Positions 15,809 through 23,105 of a stretch of DNA of 29,147 nt are shown one piece after another (within the stretch, counting starts at the first letter, position 1; each line of letters starts with the position of its first letter). Source of the DNA: an uncultured Faecalibacterium sp. (GTDB lineage Bacteria > Bacillota > Clostridia > Oscillospirales > Ruminococcaceae); assembly GCA_937880095.1 (NCBI GenBank), contig CALFLK010000010.1:1-29147 (forward strand). Direction: 5' to 3'. A program made the translations under genes and the position numbers. The notes under the pieces are model-generated. The model searched no databases and was not told the origin of the DNA. It was given only the letters and a program-made list of their open reading frames with translations.

Positions 15809-16873
15809 TCAAAATAAAGTCTGCTGACCATTTTCTTCCGGGCTGGAATTGCGGACCGATTCCGGTTCCTTCATACCCAGATGTTCATATGCCAGTCTGG
15901 TTACACAGCGGCCACGGGGGGTGCGGGTCAAAAATCCGTTCTGCATCAGATACGGTTCGCACAAATCCTCCAGCGTAACGGCTTCTTCGCCCAAAGCGGC
16001 AGCCAGCGTTTCCAAACCAACCGGACCGCCATTGTACATTTCGATGATGGCACGCAGCACGCTGCGGTCCAGCTGATCCAGACCTTCATCGTCAATGTCC
16101 ATACGCTTCAGTGCCAGCAGTGCGGTGTCCTGATCGATCACGCCGTCGCTTAGTACGGTAGCGAAGTCACGCACACGCTTCAAGGTACGGTTTGCCACAC
16201 GAGGTGTACCACGACTACGTCTTGCCAGCTCCATAGCTCCTTCCGGGGTGATGGGCTGTTCCAAAATGCCTGCGCTTCGGGTGATAATGCGTGCCAGCTC
16301 ATCCGGGCTGTACAGCTCCAGCTTGAGCAGCACGCCAAAACGGTCACGCAACGGGCCGGTCAACTGACCAGCACGGGTCGTTGCGCCAATCAGCGTAAAG
16401 CGAGGCAGATTGATGCGGATGCTCTGGGCGCTGGGGCCCTTACCGATCATAATATCCAGCGCAAAGTCTTCCAGTGCCGGATACAGCACTTCTTCCACCT
16501 GACGGCTCAGGCGATGGATTTCGTCAATAAACAGCACATCGCCTTCCTGCAAGTTGGTCAGCAGGGCAGCCAAATCACCGGGCTTTTCAATGGCAGGGCC
16601 ACTGGTCACGCGCATCTGCACACCCATCTCGGCAGCAACGATACCGGCCAGCGTGGTTTTGCCCAAGCCCGGAGGACCGTACAGCAGAATATGGTCCATC
16701 GGTTCACCGCGTCGGCGGGCTGCTTCCAGATAAATCCGCAGATTTTCCTTTGCCTTTTCCTGGCCCACATAGTCTTCCAACCGATGGGGGCGCAGGTTAT
16801 TTTCTTCCGAGTCCAACGGGCCGGGTGTCGGCTGCATCATCTGTGCGCCGAACAATGCCTGTTGATCTGTCAT
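15809..16873 (-). CDS. ruvB: Holliday junction branch migration ATPase RuvB
   Basis: Ring-shaped AAA+ motor that drives branch migration of Holliday junctions together with RuvA. 354 residues: Walker A GPPGLGKT (66-73), Walker B FIDEIH (115-120), sensor 1 GATTRAG, arginine-finger region and the C-terminal winged helix ending near TPRGR. The N-terminal 25 residues are a variable extension and the C-terminal 20 are polar and disordered-looking. The ribosome binding site AAGGAG lies inside the last codons of ruvA, and the gap to ruvA is only 3 bases. Confidence 0.97.
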   Translation of the reverse strand: MTDQQALFGAQMMQPTPGPLDSEENNLRPHRLEDYVGQEKAKENLRIYLEAARRRGEPMDHILLYGPPGLGKTTLAGIVAAEMGVQMRVTSGPAIEKPGDLAALLTNLQEGDVLFIDEIHRLSRQVEEVLYPALEDFALDIMIGKGPSAQSIRINLPRFTLIGATTRAGQLTGPLRDRFGVLLKLELYSPDELARIITRSAGILEQPITPEGAMELARRSRGTPRVANRTLKRVRDFATVLSDGVIDQDTALLALKRMDIDDEGLDQLDRSVLRAIIEMYNGGPVGLETLAAALGEEAVTLEDLCEPYLMQNGFLTRTPRGRCVTRLAYEHLGMKEPESVRNSSPEENGQQTLF

Positions 16874-16876
16874 AGC

Positions 16877-17485
16877 TTATCTCCTTCCCGTCATGCTGCT
16901 GCGCAGTGCCAGACGAATGATTTCTTCCACCGGCAGGCTTTCGTCCACCTTGGACACCATCAGTGCAGCATCGCTCTGGCTGTATCCCAAGCTGACCAGT
17001 GCTGCGATTGCCTGGCTTGCACCGGCAGCAGGTGCTGCAGCGGCTGCGGATACATCCGACAGTACAACGCCATCCACCAGACCCTTGCCCACTTTATCTT
17101 TCAGTTCCAGCGTAATGCGCTGTGCCAGCTTAGGTCCGACGCCGTTTGCTGCAGTCAACGCTTTATGGTCGCCAGCAGAAATCGCCAAAGCGATACGGTC
17201 GGGTTCCAGCGCATTCAAAAGCGCAATACCCACTTTCGGGCCAACACCGGATACACCCGTCAGCATTTCAAAGCAGGATTTCTGTGCTTCGCTGGCAAAG
17301 CCAAACAGGCTTACATCATTTTCCGTCACATTCATCACGGTATACAGGGTCGCTTCTTTTCCCACCGGAGGCAGCGCAGCCGAAACGTTCGTCGGCACCT
17401 GAGCCAGATAGCCCACACCTCCACAGGAAATGACCACAGAATCCGTATTCTTTTTCAGGACTGTTCCGTTCAGGCAGTAAATCAT
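16877..17485 (-). CDS. ruvA: Holliday junction binding protein RuvA
   Basis: Tetrameric protein that holds the Holliday junction in a square-planar form and loads RuvB. 202 residues: OB-fold domain (1-63), two helix-hairpin-helix motifs (VSGVGPKVG near 78-86 and ANGVGPKLAQ near 113-122), an Ala-rich flexible linker (about 145-155) and the C-terminal three-helix domain that contacts RuvB. AAGGAG lies upstream of ATG 17485. The gap to ruvC is 25 bases. Confidence 0.97.
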   Translation of the reverse strand: MIYCLNGTVLKKNTDSVVISCGGVGYLAQVPTNVSAALPPVGKEATLYTVMNVTENDVSLFGFASEAQKSCFEMLTGVSGVGPKVGIALLNALEPDRIALAISAGDHKALTAANGVGPKLAQRITLELKDKVGKGLVDGVVLSDVSAAAAAPAAGASQAIAALVSLGYSQSDAALMVSKVDESLPVEEIIRLALRSSMTGRR

Positions 17486-17510
17486 AAACCTGCACTCCTT
17501 CTCTTAAAAA

Positions 17511-18023
17511 TCAAATGGGGCCAACCCGGCGGGGCTGGAAGTTTTGCAGCTGATTGCGCGAGGTATGGCAGTAAGTAATCGCCATAGCCAGCGCGTCCGC
17601 CGTATCGTCCGACTTGGGGACTTTATCCAAATGCAGCATGATGCGGGTCATTTCCTGCACCTGCTTTTTCACGGCTTTACCGTAACCGGTTACCGCCAGC
17701 TTTACCTGCATGGGGGTAAATTCTTCAATGGGCAGACTGCCCTGCGCCGCAGCCAGCAAAATCACACCGCGCGCTTCTGCTACGCCGATTACGGTAGTCT
17801 GGTTATGCTGATAAAACAGCTTTTCGATCGCCATTACTTCCGGCTGGTAGGTCTGGATGACCTCGCTGATACCGTCATATACCTGACGTAGCCGCTGTTC
17901 AAATGGGACGCCGACCTCAGTCGTCACCGCACCAAATGCAACGGGGGTAAACCGGTTGCCTGTGTAGTCGATTACTCCCCAGCCAACGATTGCATAACCG
18001 GGGTCAATGCCCAAAACTCTCAT
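17511..18023 (-). CDS. ruvC: Crossover junction endodeoxyribonuclease RuvC
   Basis: Resolves Holliday junctions by symmetric cutting. 170 residues with the RNase H-like catalytic acids Asp7 (GIDPG), Glu67 (AIEKLF), Asp140 and Asp143 (DDTADALA). It is the first gene of ruvC-ruvA-ruvB. GGAGAGG lies about 9-15 bases before ATG 18023, and a promoter lies directly upstream. Length and motifs are those of an intact enzyme. Confidence 0.97.
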   Translation of the reverse strand: MRVLGIDPGYAIVGWGVIDYTGNRFTPVAFGAVTTEVGVPFEQRLRQVYDGISEVIQTYQPEVMAIEKLFYQHNQTTVIGVAEARGVILLAAAQGSLPIEEFTPMQVKLAVTGYGKAVKKQVQEMTRIMLHLDKVPKSDDTADALAMAITYCHTSRNQLQNFQPRRVGPI

Positions 18024-18054
18024 CTTATCTATACCTCTCCATCATAACTAAATT

Positions 18055-18083
18055 AGTATACCATAAGCTGCCCCATACAGCAA
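18055..18083 (-). promoter_or_regulatory. ruvCAB promoter
   Basis: On the minus strand TTGCTG (18078-18083) and TATACT (18055-18060) separated by 17 bases. The leader would be about 25 bases and contains the ruvC ribosome binding site. No LexA/SOS-type palindrome was seen here. Confidence 0.6.
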
Positions 18084-18255
18084 TGAATCCGGCTAAGGTA
18101 CAGCAAATTCTCCACAAAAAATCCACCTTTTTCCGGTAGAAATCACGCACCGCAAAACGCCTCTTGTTTTGCTTTTCTTTTTCGCAAATATAGCCTGCTA
18201 CATTCACCCGCCACATCCCTTTTCAAAATTATTTTCAAAAAAATTGAAAAAAGGC

Positions 18256-18284
18256 TTGCTTTTTGCCAAAAGCCGTGTTATATT
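18256..18284 (+). promoter_or_regulatory. tRNA-Val promoter
   Basis: TTGCTT (18256-18261) and TATATT (18279-18284) separated by 17 bases, 39 bases before the mature tRNA. An A/T-rich tract with A-runs lies just upstream (18222-18250), as expected for an UP element. Confidence 0.6.
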
Positions 18285-18323
18285 AAGTGAGCTGGTTCGC
18301 ACGGCGGCCACAAAACAGAATAT

Positions 18324-18399
18324 GGACGGTTAGCTCAGCTGGTAGAGCGTCTGCTTGACGTGCAGGATGTCAGGGGTTCGAGTCCCTTACCGTCCACCA
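18324..18399 (+). tRNA. tRNA-Val (anticodon GAC)
   Basis: A full cloverleaf: acceptor stem GGACGGT with ACCGTCC, D arm GCTC...GAGC, anticodon stem TCTGC with GCAGG (one G-T pair), loop TTGACGT with anticodon GAC at 18357-18359, T arm with TTCGAGT, and an encoded CCA end. Confidence 0.95.
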
Positions 18400-18400
18400 T

Positions 18401-18436
18401 AAAAGGATACATCGTAAGATGTATCCTTTTTGTTTT
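18401..18436 (+). terminator. Terminator of the tRNA-Val transcript
   Basis: A 13-base-pair perfect stem (18401-18413 with 18418-18430), a GTAA loop and a T-rich tail, beginning 2 bases after the tRNA. Confidence 0.9.
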
Positions 18437-18439
18437 ATC

Positions 18440-18970
18440 CGCAGGTTATCATTTCCTTAAAAGAGCGCATCGCATGGTGCGTCTTTGCTATTCTGTCGAC
18501 ACAAGCAAGTGCTCTTATTTCCGGCAGCGCACCGAGCCTTGTAAACCGGTTGTGAAATGGCTTTTTTATTCTGAAATCACGCAGAATCACTTTTTATCGC
18601 CTGTCGCACATCACTTTGCGCATAGAACAAAAATACAGCTTATTTTCTCCATCTTTTCCCGCTGGCAGCACGCAGAAATGCTTTTCGTCCCCCCTGCATT
18701 TTTATTGAGATTTTGTATAGCATTTACAGATATTTTTCTCTCTTTTTACCTGCGAGAAAATCAGTCTGTCCCCGCCAAATGACAGTCTTTTTTCTGTTTT
18801 TTCCTTTTTCGCTGTCACGGTTGAAAACGGTAATTTTTTCCACTTCCTTTTTATGCTTTCATCTTCTTTGTAACATGTATACTAGTGTACCGAGGTTATT
18901 GTTGCCTTTTTCTCTTGCAGTGCAACATTTATGCATATTCATTCCAGAAATGAACTCAACTTCCCATGGG
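18440..18970. other. T-rich intergenic stretch without a recognisable gene
   Basis: About 530 bases. The plus strand is dominated by pyrimidine runs (for example around 18790-18810 and 18835-18860). Open frames that cross it have no ribosome binding site and no family resemblance; one would run through the tRNA. A near-palindrome lies at 18880-18893 (gtatactagtgtac). I see no tRNA or known RNA family. A small untranslated RNA on either strand is possible but not shown. Confidence 0.5.
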
Positions 18971-18975
18971 CAAAA

Positions 18976-18995
18976 AACGGTTCGACCGTTATAAT
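18976..18995 (+). promoter_or_regulatory. -10 element with an adjoining perfect palindrome (candidate operator)
   Basis: A perfect TATAAT (18990-18995) is directly preceded by AACGGT-TCG-ACCGTT (18976-18990), a 15-base inverted repeat that fills the spacer. No good -35 box is present at 16-18 bases, which suggests control by a protein that binds the palindrome. A GC-rich hairpin (GCCGC...GCGGC near 19030-19045) follows in the leader. Confidence 0.5.
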
Positions 18996-19078
18996 ATAGA
19001 CAAGCCTAAAAAGGTCCAACCATGTCGATGCCGCTTTTGCAGCGGCGATCGTGTTGATAGAAATAGAGGTGTTTCGTT

Positions 19079-19678
19079 GTGAAAAAACTGATTCTGGTCA
19101 CCAGCCCCCCGGCTTGCGGCAAGACTTTTATCTCCAAGCAGCTGGCTGCTGCGCTCAAACACATCGTATACCTGGACAAGGATACTCTGATCCCGCTGTC
19201 CAAGCAGATTTTTGCGGTTGCAAACCAGCCCTATAACCGCAGCAGCGATTTCTTTGAGCAGTACATCCGTGATTTGGAGTATGTCGTCACGCTGGATCTG
19301 GCTATGGAAGCCCTGCAGTATGAGGACCTGGTCCTGATCAACGCACCTTTCACCCGTGAAATCCGTGATCTGGAGTACATCAACAACCTGCGCAAGACTC
19401 TCGCCACCAAGGGTGCCGAGCTGGCTGTGATTTGGGTTGAAACTCGCCCCGAAGTTTGCCATCAGCGTATGATCAGCCGCGCAAGCGACCGTGATACCTG
19501 GAAACTGGAGCACTGGGACGAATATATCTCTCGCATCAACTTCACCCCTCCCACCGATCTCCAGCTGCCGAACCAGCGGGATTCCCTGCTGATTTTCCAC
19601 AACTCTTCTGACGAGGAGTATCAGGCAAGCATGAAGGAAATCGTTGACATTCTGGAAAGCGAAGTTGCCAACGGCTGA
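19079..19678 (+). CDS. P-loop NTPase, small-molecule kinase-like
   Basis: 199 residues. The N-terminus is a hydrophobic strand followed by the P-loop SPPACGKT (9-16), then LDKDTL (32-37) in the place of the acidic motif of nucleoside and zeta-toxin-like kinases. A second strand LVLINAPF (83-90) fits Walker B, and ISRASDRDTWK (131-141) resembles an arginine-rich lid. This is the architecture of shikimate/gluconate/chloramphenicol-phosphotransferase-like kinases, but the substrate is unknown. The start is a GTG with AGAGG 9 bases upstream; no in-frame ATG fits better. The gene stands alone between its promoter and a strong terminator. A resistance or metabolite-repair kinase is possible. Confidence 0.75.
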   Translation: MKKLILVTSPPACGKTFISKQLAAALKHIVYLDKDTLIPLSKQIFAVANQPYNRSSDFFEQYIRDLEYVVTLDLAMEALQYEDLVLINAPFTREIRDLEYINNLRKTLATKGAELAVIWVETRPEVCHQRMISRASDRDTWKLEHWDEYISRINFTPPTDLQLPNQRDSLLIFHNSSDEEYQASMKEIVDILESEVANG

Positions 19679-19699
19679 TTTCTTGTATCGTAAATAAAG

Positions 19700-19738
19700 A
19701 ACGCCCCCTGACTGCATCCGCAGTCAGGGGGCGTTTTC
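19700..19738. terminator. Bidirectional terminator between the kinase-like gene and the PTS gene
   Basis: A 16-base-pair perfect stem (19700-19715 with 19720-19735) with an ATCC loop, GC-rich, with T-rich flanks on both strands. Both convergent genes stop within 25 bases of it. Confidence 0.9.
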
Positions 19739-19750
19739 ATTTATTCTATC

Positions 19751-21646
19751 TTATTCCGCATCCTCTGCCGTCGGCTCCGACAGCTTTTTCAAGCGCAACA
19801 GCAGCATCCCTGTACTGACGAACGTACCCAACGCCAACGCACCCAGCCAAGCAAAGGGGTGTCGCATCAAGGGCACGACAAAAATACCACCATGGGGTAC
19901 CGGGCTTCCGCAGCCCCACCAAATCGACAGTGCAGCTGCCACAGCCGCACCTGCCACAAAGCTGGGTCGTGCCGCGTGTGGGTCACGATTTGCCAGCGGC
20001 AAAGCTGCTTCGCTGATAAAGCTCAAACCCATCAGCACGTTGGTGCGAGCCTCCATGCGTTCCTGCTTGGTAAATTTGTTTTTTCCAATCCAAGCAGCCA
20101 AACCCGATGCCAGCGGAGGCACCATACCCGCAGCGATCACAGCTGCCATCAAATCCGTATGTTGGGCTGTCAGCAGCAAAATCGCAATCATATATGCGAT
20201 TTTATTGATCGGGCCACCCAAATCTGCTGCCATCATGCCACCCAGCACAGCACCCAGCAAGCAAGCTGCCCACATCGGAATTACCTGCCAGCCACCGTAC
20301 AGTACGCTAAAAACGAAAGTAGCAGGGATATTCAAAACCAGCATGATAAAACCAGCAATGCCAATACCCAATATTGGATAAGGCAGTATTGGCTTTAAGC
20401 TGGAAAATACCATGGGGACATTACGGAACCAGCGCTGCACCAAGCGTGCCACTGCACCGGAAACGAAACCAGCCAAAATACTGCCTACAAATCCGGGCAT
20501 ACACCAGCCAACCAGACTTGCACCCATTTGGGTCAATGCACCGACTGCCGAACCAATCGTCAGACCTACTTCACCCGCCATCGACTTTGCGATATAAGCG
20601 GACAGCACGATCAAAACCATGGTGTTTGCCGCCATACCCAGCTGATAAAACGGCACCCCAGCGGCTTCCGGCAAAAAGTTTGCCAATGTACCTAACACGC
20701 CTGCTGCTACCAGCAGTGGCAGAATCTTGGACATACCGTTCATCAGGTGACGGTATAACTGCATCATCCGTGTTTCTCTCTTTCCCGGTTCATCGCTGGG
20801 TTCTTCTTCCAGTGTGTAAAGCGGTGCATCTCCCGCTTCTGCCTGACGAAGCAGTTCCTTTGTATCTGTAATTGCCTTCGCTACCGGAACACAAATCACC
20901 GGACGACCTGCAAATCGATCCATATCCACCGCACGGTCCGCCGCAATCAAAATGCCCTTGCAAGTAGAAATCTCACGCCGGGTCAATTCATTATGCACAC
21001 CAGCCGCACCGTTGGTTTCTACCTTCAGTGCAATGCCCAGCTCGCGCGCTGTTTGTTCCAGCGCCTGCGCCGCCATATAGGTGTGTGCAATACCTGCCGG
21101 GCAGGCAGTAACTGCCAGCACATCATATTTCCCGGCTGCCGCTGCAATTTCTGCTTTGCGCTGAATCTGTCGTCTGCCTTCTTCCATCAGGGCGTCCTCA
21201 CCCTCGCGGATAATTTGCAAAAAGGTTTCCGCATCGGCTGCATCACACAGCCTCGTCGCCAAATTCGGTACCAGCAGCAAGCGGGACAATCGCGCCAACA
21301 CGCGCACATGGTCATTATCCATTCCGGCGGGTATCAAAATCATAAAGACCAGTCGCACCGGTTTGCCATCCAGCGCATCATATTCTACACCGTCCGGCAC
21401 CGTTACCGCACCCACCACCGTGTGGTCCACTGCATCACTCTTGCAGTGCGGAATTGCAATGCCTTCTCCCACGCCGGTAGTACACTGTTCCTCTCGCTCC
21501 AGTACCGCAGCCAGACAGGTTTCCGGATCTCGTACTGCGCCGCTTTTGGCTAAATCTTCTGTCATTGCGGCCAGTAAATCCCGTTTTTCCTTTGCAGCAA
21601 GGTGCAAATGGATATTTTCTTCTTTTAATAACGCTGCAATTTGCAT
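19751..21646 (-). CDS. fruA: PTS fructose-family transporter, EIIABC in one chain
   Basis: Takes up and phosphorylates a sugar, probably fructose or a related hexose, using phosphate from HPr. Of 631 residues, 1-150 form EIIA with the phosphorylated His67 (GIAIPHC), 172-275 form EIIB with active Cys182 (VTACPAGIAHT), and 295-620 form EIIC with about eight to ten membrane segments and the motifs GGPINK (477-482) and ISEAALP (544-550). ATG 21646 has GGAGG 8 bases upstream; the open frame continues 40 codons further, but without a ribosome binding site. The gene is single: the usual partners fruR and fruK (1-phosphofructokinase) are not next to it. Confidence 0.92.
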   Translation of the reverse strand: MQIAALLKEENIHLHLAAKEKRDLLAAMTEDLAKSGAVRDPETCLAAVLEREEQCTTGVGEGIAIPHCKSDAVDHTVVGAVTVPDGVEYDALDGKPVRLVFMILIPAGMDNDHVRVLARLSRLLLVPNLATRLCDAADAETFLQIIREGEDALMEEGRRQIQRKAEIAAAAGKYDVLAVTACPAGIAHTYMAAQALEQTARELGIALKVETNGAAGVHNELTRREISTCKGILIAADRAVDMDRFAGRPVICVPVAKAITDTKELLRQAEAGDAPLYTLEEEPSDEPGKRETRMMQLYRHLMNGMSKILPLLVAAGVLGTLANFLPEAAGVPFYQLGMAANTMVLIVLSAYIAKSMAGEVGLTIGSAVGALTQMGASLVGWCMPGFVGSILAGFVSGAVARLVQRWFRNVPMVFSSLKPILPYPILGIGIAGFIMLVLNIPATFVFSVLYGGWQVIPMWAACLLGAVLGGMMAADLGGPINKIAYMIAILLLTAQHTDLMAAVIAAGMVPPLASGLAAWIGKNKFTKQERMEARTNVLMGLSFISEAALPLANRDPHAARPSFVAGAAVAAALSIWWGCGSPVPHGGIFVVPLMRHPFAWLGALALGTFVSTGMLLLRLKKLSEPTAEDAE

Positions 21647-21725
21647 AAAAAATCCTCCGATTGTCCCGCAGAAAGCCAGTGTGTTCTGCCGGATTTCGAC
21701 AGGTTTCCACTTTTGGGTGTCCTTT

Positions 21726-21754
21726 AGTATAACACAATCTGTGCCATGATTGAA
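21726..21754 (-). promoter_or_regulatory. PTS gene promoter and leader hairpin
   Basis: On the minus strand TTCAAT (21749-21754) and TATACT (21726-21731) with a 17-base spacer. The leader of about 75 bases contains a stem of 9 base pairs with one mismatch (21665-21673 with 21684-21692) close to the ribosome binding site. The -35 region overlaps a weak divergent promoter (TTGAAC at 21750-21755) for the esterase gene. Confidence 0.5.
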
Positions 21755-21823
21755 CCACCCCCGCATATTATGTTACACTTACTTTTACAATAGGATTTTG
21801 TTCTCGCAGAAAGGTATTTTACT

Positions 21824-22582
21824 ATGGTCGAAATCTGGCAGACAACCATCCCCACACTCAGCGGTGAGGTTCCCCGCTCTGTGTATGTATATTTACCATT
21901 GGATTACGCCGAAAGTCACGCATCCTATCCGGTCTTGTATTTATTTGATGGACAGGAGGTATTTTCTCAGCAGAATGCACGCTTCGGGTCAGATTTTGCT
22001 CTGGATACTTTTCTGGATGCAAACCATGTTCCTTTGATTGTGGTGGCTGTCGCGTGCAATGCCGATGTTGCCGGGGCGCGGCTGGATGAGTATTCCCCCT
22101 TTGATTTTTCCCACAAGGTGTTTGGCGACCATACCGGAAAGGGTAAACAGACGATGGATTGGTACGTCCACACATTAAAGCCCAAAATCGACAGTCTGTA
22201 CCGCACACTGCCGGACCGAGCGCACACCTACATTATGGGCTGCTCTATGGGCGGATTGATGAGCTTGTATGCATTATTGGAATACAACAGCGTATTTCAC
22301 GGTGCTGCTGCGCTCAGCCCTTCGCTTTGGGTTGCCCCAGCACCCATGCGCGCTTTGATTCGCACGGCGCACATTGACCCGGATACGATCCTGTATATGG
22401 ATTGCGGTCAAATCGAAATGAAACAGCAGCGCAGTCTGGCGCAGCTTTTCCCGGATTTTTCCAAAGCGCTGGAAAACCGCGGTGTTTTATTAACACAGCG
22501 CATCGTCCCCGGTGGAAAACACAGCAGTGAAAGCTGGAAACGCCAGCTTCCTTTTGTATTGTTCACCCTGCTTTATACTTAA
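21824..22582 (+). CDS. EstD/Fes-type alpha/beta hydrolase (putative esterase)
   Basis: 252 residues of the esterase D superfamily, soluble and without a signal peptide. The N-terminal part has VYVYLPLDY and PVLYLFDGQ strands typical of these enzymes. The nucleophile elbow GCSMGG (139-144) gives Ser141, Asp193 (YMDCG) is a likely acid residue and His233 (GGKHS) the base, so the triad appears complete. Natural substrates range from S-formylglutathione to acetylated sugars and siderophore esters, so the substrate cannot be told. AAAGG lies upstream of ATG 21824. No terminator was seen before the ridA promoter. Confidence 0.85.
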   Translation: MVEIWQTTIPTLSGEVPRSVYVYLPLDYAESHASYPVLYLFDGQEVFSQQNARFGSDFALDTFLDANHVPLIVVAVACNADVAGARLDEYSPFDFSHKVFGDHTGKGKQTMDWYVHTLKPKIDSLYRTLPDRAHTYIMGCSMGGLMSLYALLEYNSVFHGAAALSPSLWVAPAPMRALIRTAHIDPDTILYMDCGQIEMKQQRSLAQLFPDFSKALENRGVLLTQRIVPGGKHSSESWKRQLPFVLFTLLYT

Positions 22583-22603
22583 TCCTTTTAACGCCGTCTC
22601 CTA

Positions 22604-22632
22604 TTGACAAGTTTTTTCTGCCGCTGTACTAT
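22604..22632 (+). promoter_or_regulatory. ridA promoter
   Basis: A perfect TTGACA (22604-22609) and TACTAT (22627-22632) with a 17-base spacer, 30 bases before the start codon. It gives ridA its own transcript. Confidence 0.75.
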
Positions 22633-22662
22633 GAATCATCAACACAACAAGGAGGATTCCCC

Positions 22663-23040
22663 ATGAAATCCATCGTTAACACTGAAAAAGCACCCGGCGC
22701 AATCGGTCCTTACTCTCAGGCTGTCACCACCGGTAATTTGGTTTTTGTATCCGGTCAGCTTCCGCTGGACCCGACTACCGGTGCTTTTCCGGAGGGTATC
22801 GCAGCGCAGACTCGCCAGTCTCTGACCAATGCAAAAAATATTCTGGAGGCTGCCGGCAGCAGCATGGACAACGTGGTTAAGACCACCGTATTTTTGTCTG
22901 ACATTGCCAACTTCGGCGCCATGAACGAAGTTTACGGCACCTTCTTCACCGAGGGCAACTATCCTGCCCGTTCTGCATTTGAGGTAGCCTGCCTGCCCAA
23001 AAATGCACTGGTGGAAATTGAAATCATTGCTACAGTCTAA
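22663..23040 (+). CDS. ridA: RidA family reactive enamine/imine deaminase
   Basis: Trimeric YjgF/YER057c/UK114 protein that hydrolyses reactive 2-aminoacrylate made by PLP enzymes such as threonine dehydratase, protecting other PLP enzymes. The 125 residues include Tyr17 (GPYSQA), Arg103 in the family signature PARSAFEVA (101-109) and Glu120, the residues known to line the active site, so true deaminase activity is likely. GGAGG lies 8 bases before ATG 22663. It is a single gene with its own promoter and terminator. Confidence 0.95.
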   Translation: MKSIVNTEKAPGAIGPYSQAVTTGNLVFVSGQLPLDPTTGAFPEGIAAQTRQSLTNAKNILEAAGSSMDNVVKTTVFLSDIANFGAMNEVYGTFFTEGNYPARSAFEVACLPKNALVEIEIIATV

Positions 23041-23064
23041 GAACTGTATTGCATCCAACAAAAC

Positions 23065-23097
23065 AAAAGGAGCGGCTGCAACAGCCGCTCCTTTTTT
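23065..23097. terminator. Bidirectional terminator between ridA and the GT-C-like gene
   Basis: A 14-base-pair perfect stem (23065-23078 with 23082-23095), a 3-base loop and T-runs on both strands. The convergent GT-C-like gene stops 9 bases beyond it. Confidence 0.9.
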
Positions 23098-23105
23098 CTA
23101 TCTAT

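Noticed and set aside
18025..18216. A 63-codon minus-strand frame ending 1 base before ruvC with one hydrophobic segment
   Set aside because: The ruvC promoter lies inside it, its own start codon is directly against a GAAAAGGG with no spacing, and no promoter for it was found. A small membrane protein cannot be fully excluded.
18360..18782. A 140-codon frame beginning in tRNA-Val
   Set aside because: It runs through the tRNA and its terminator, and the translated product has no recognisable pattern.
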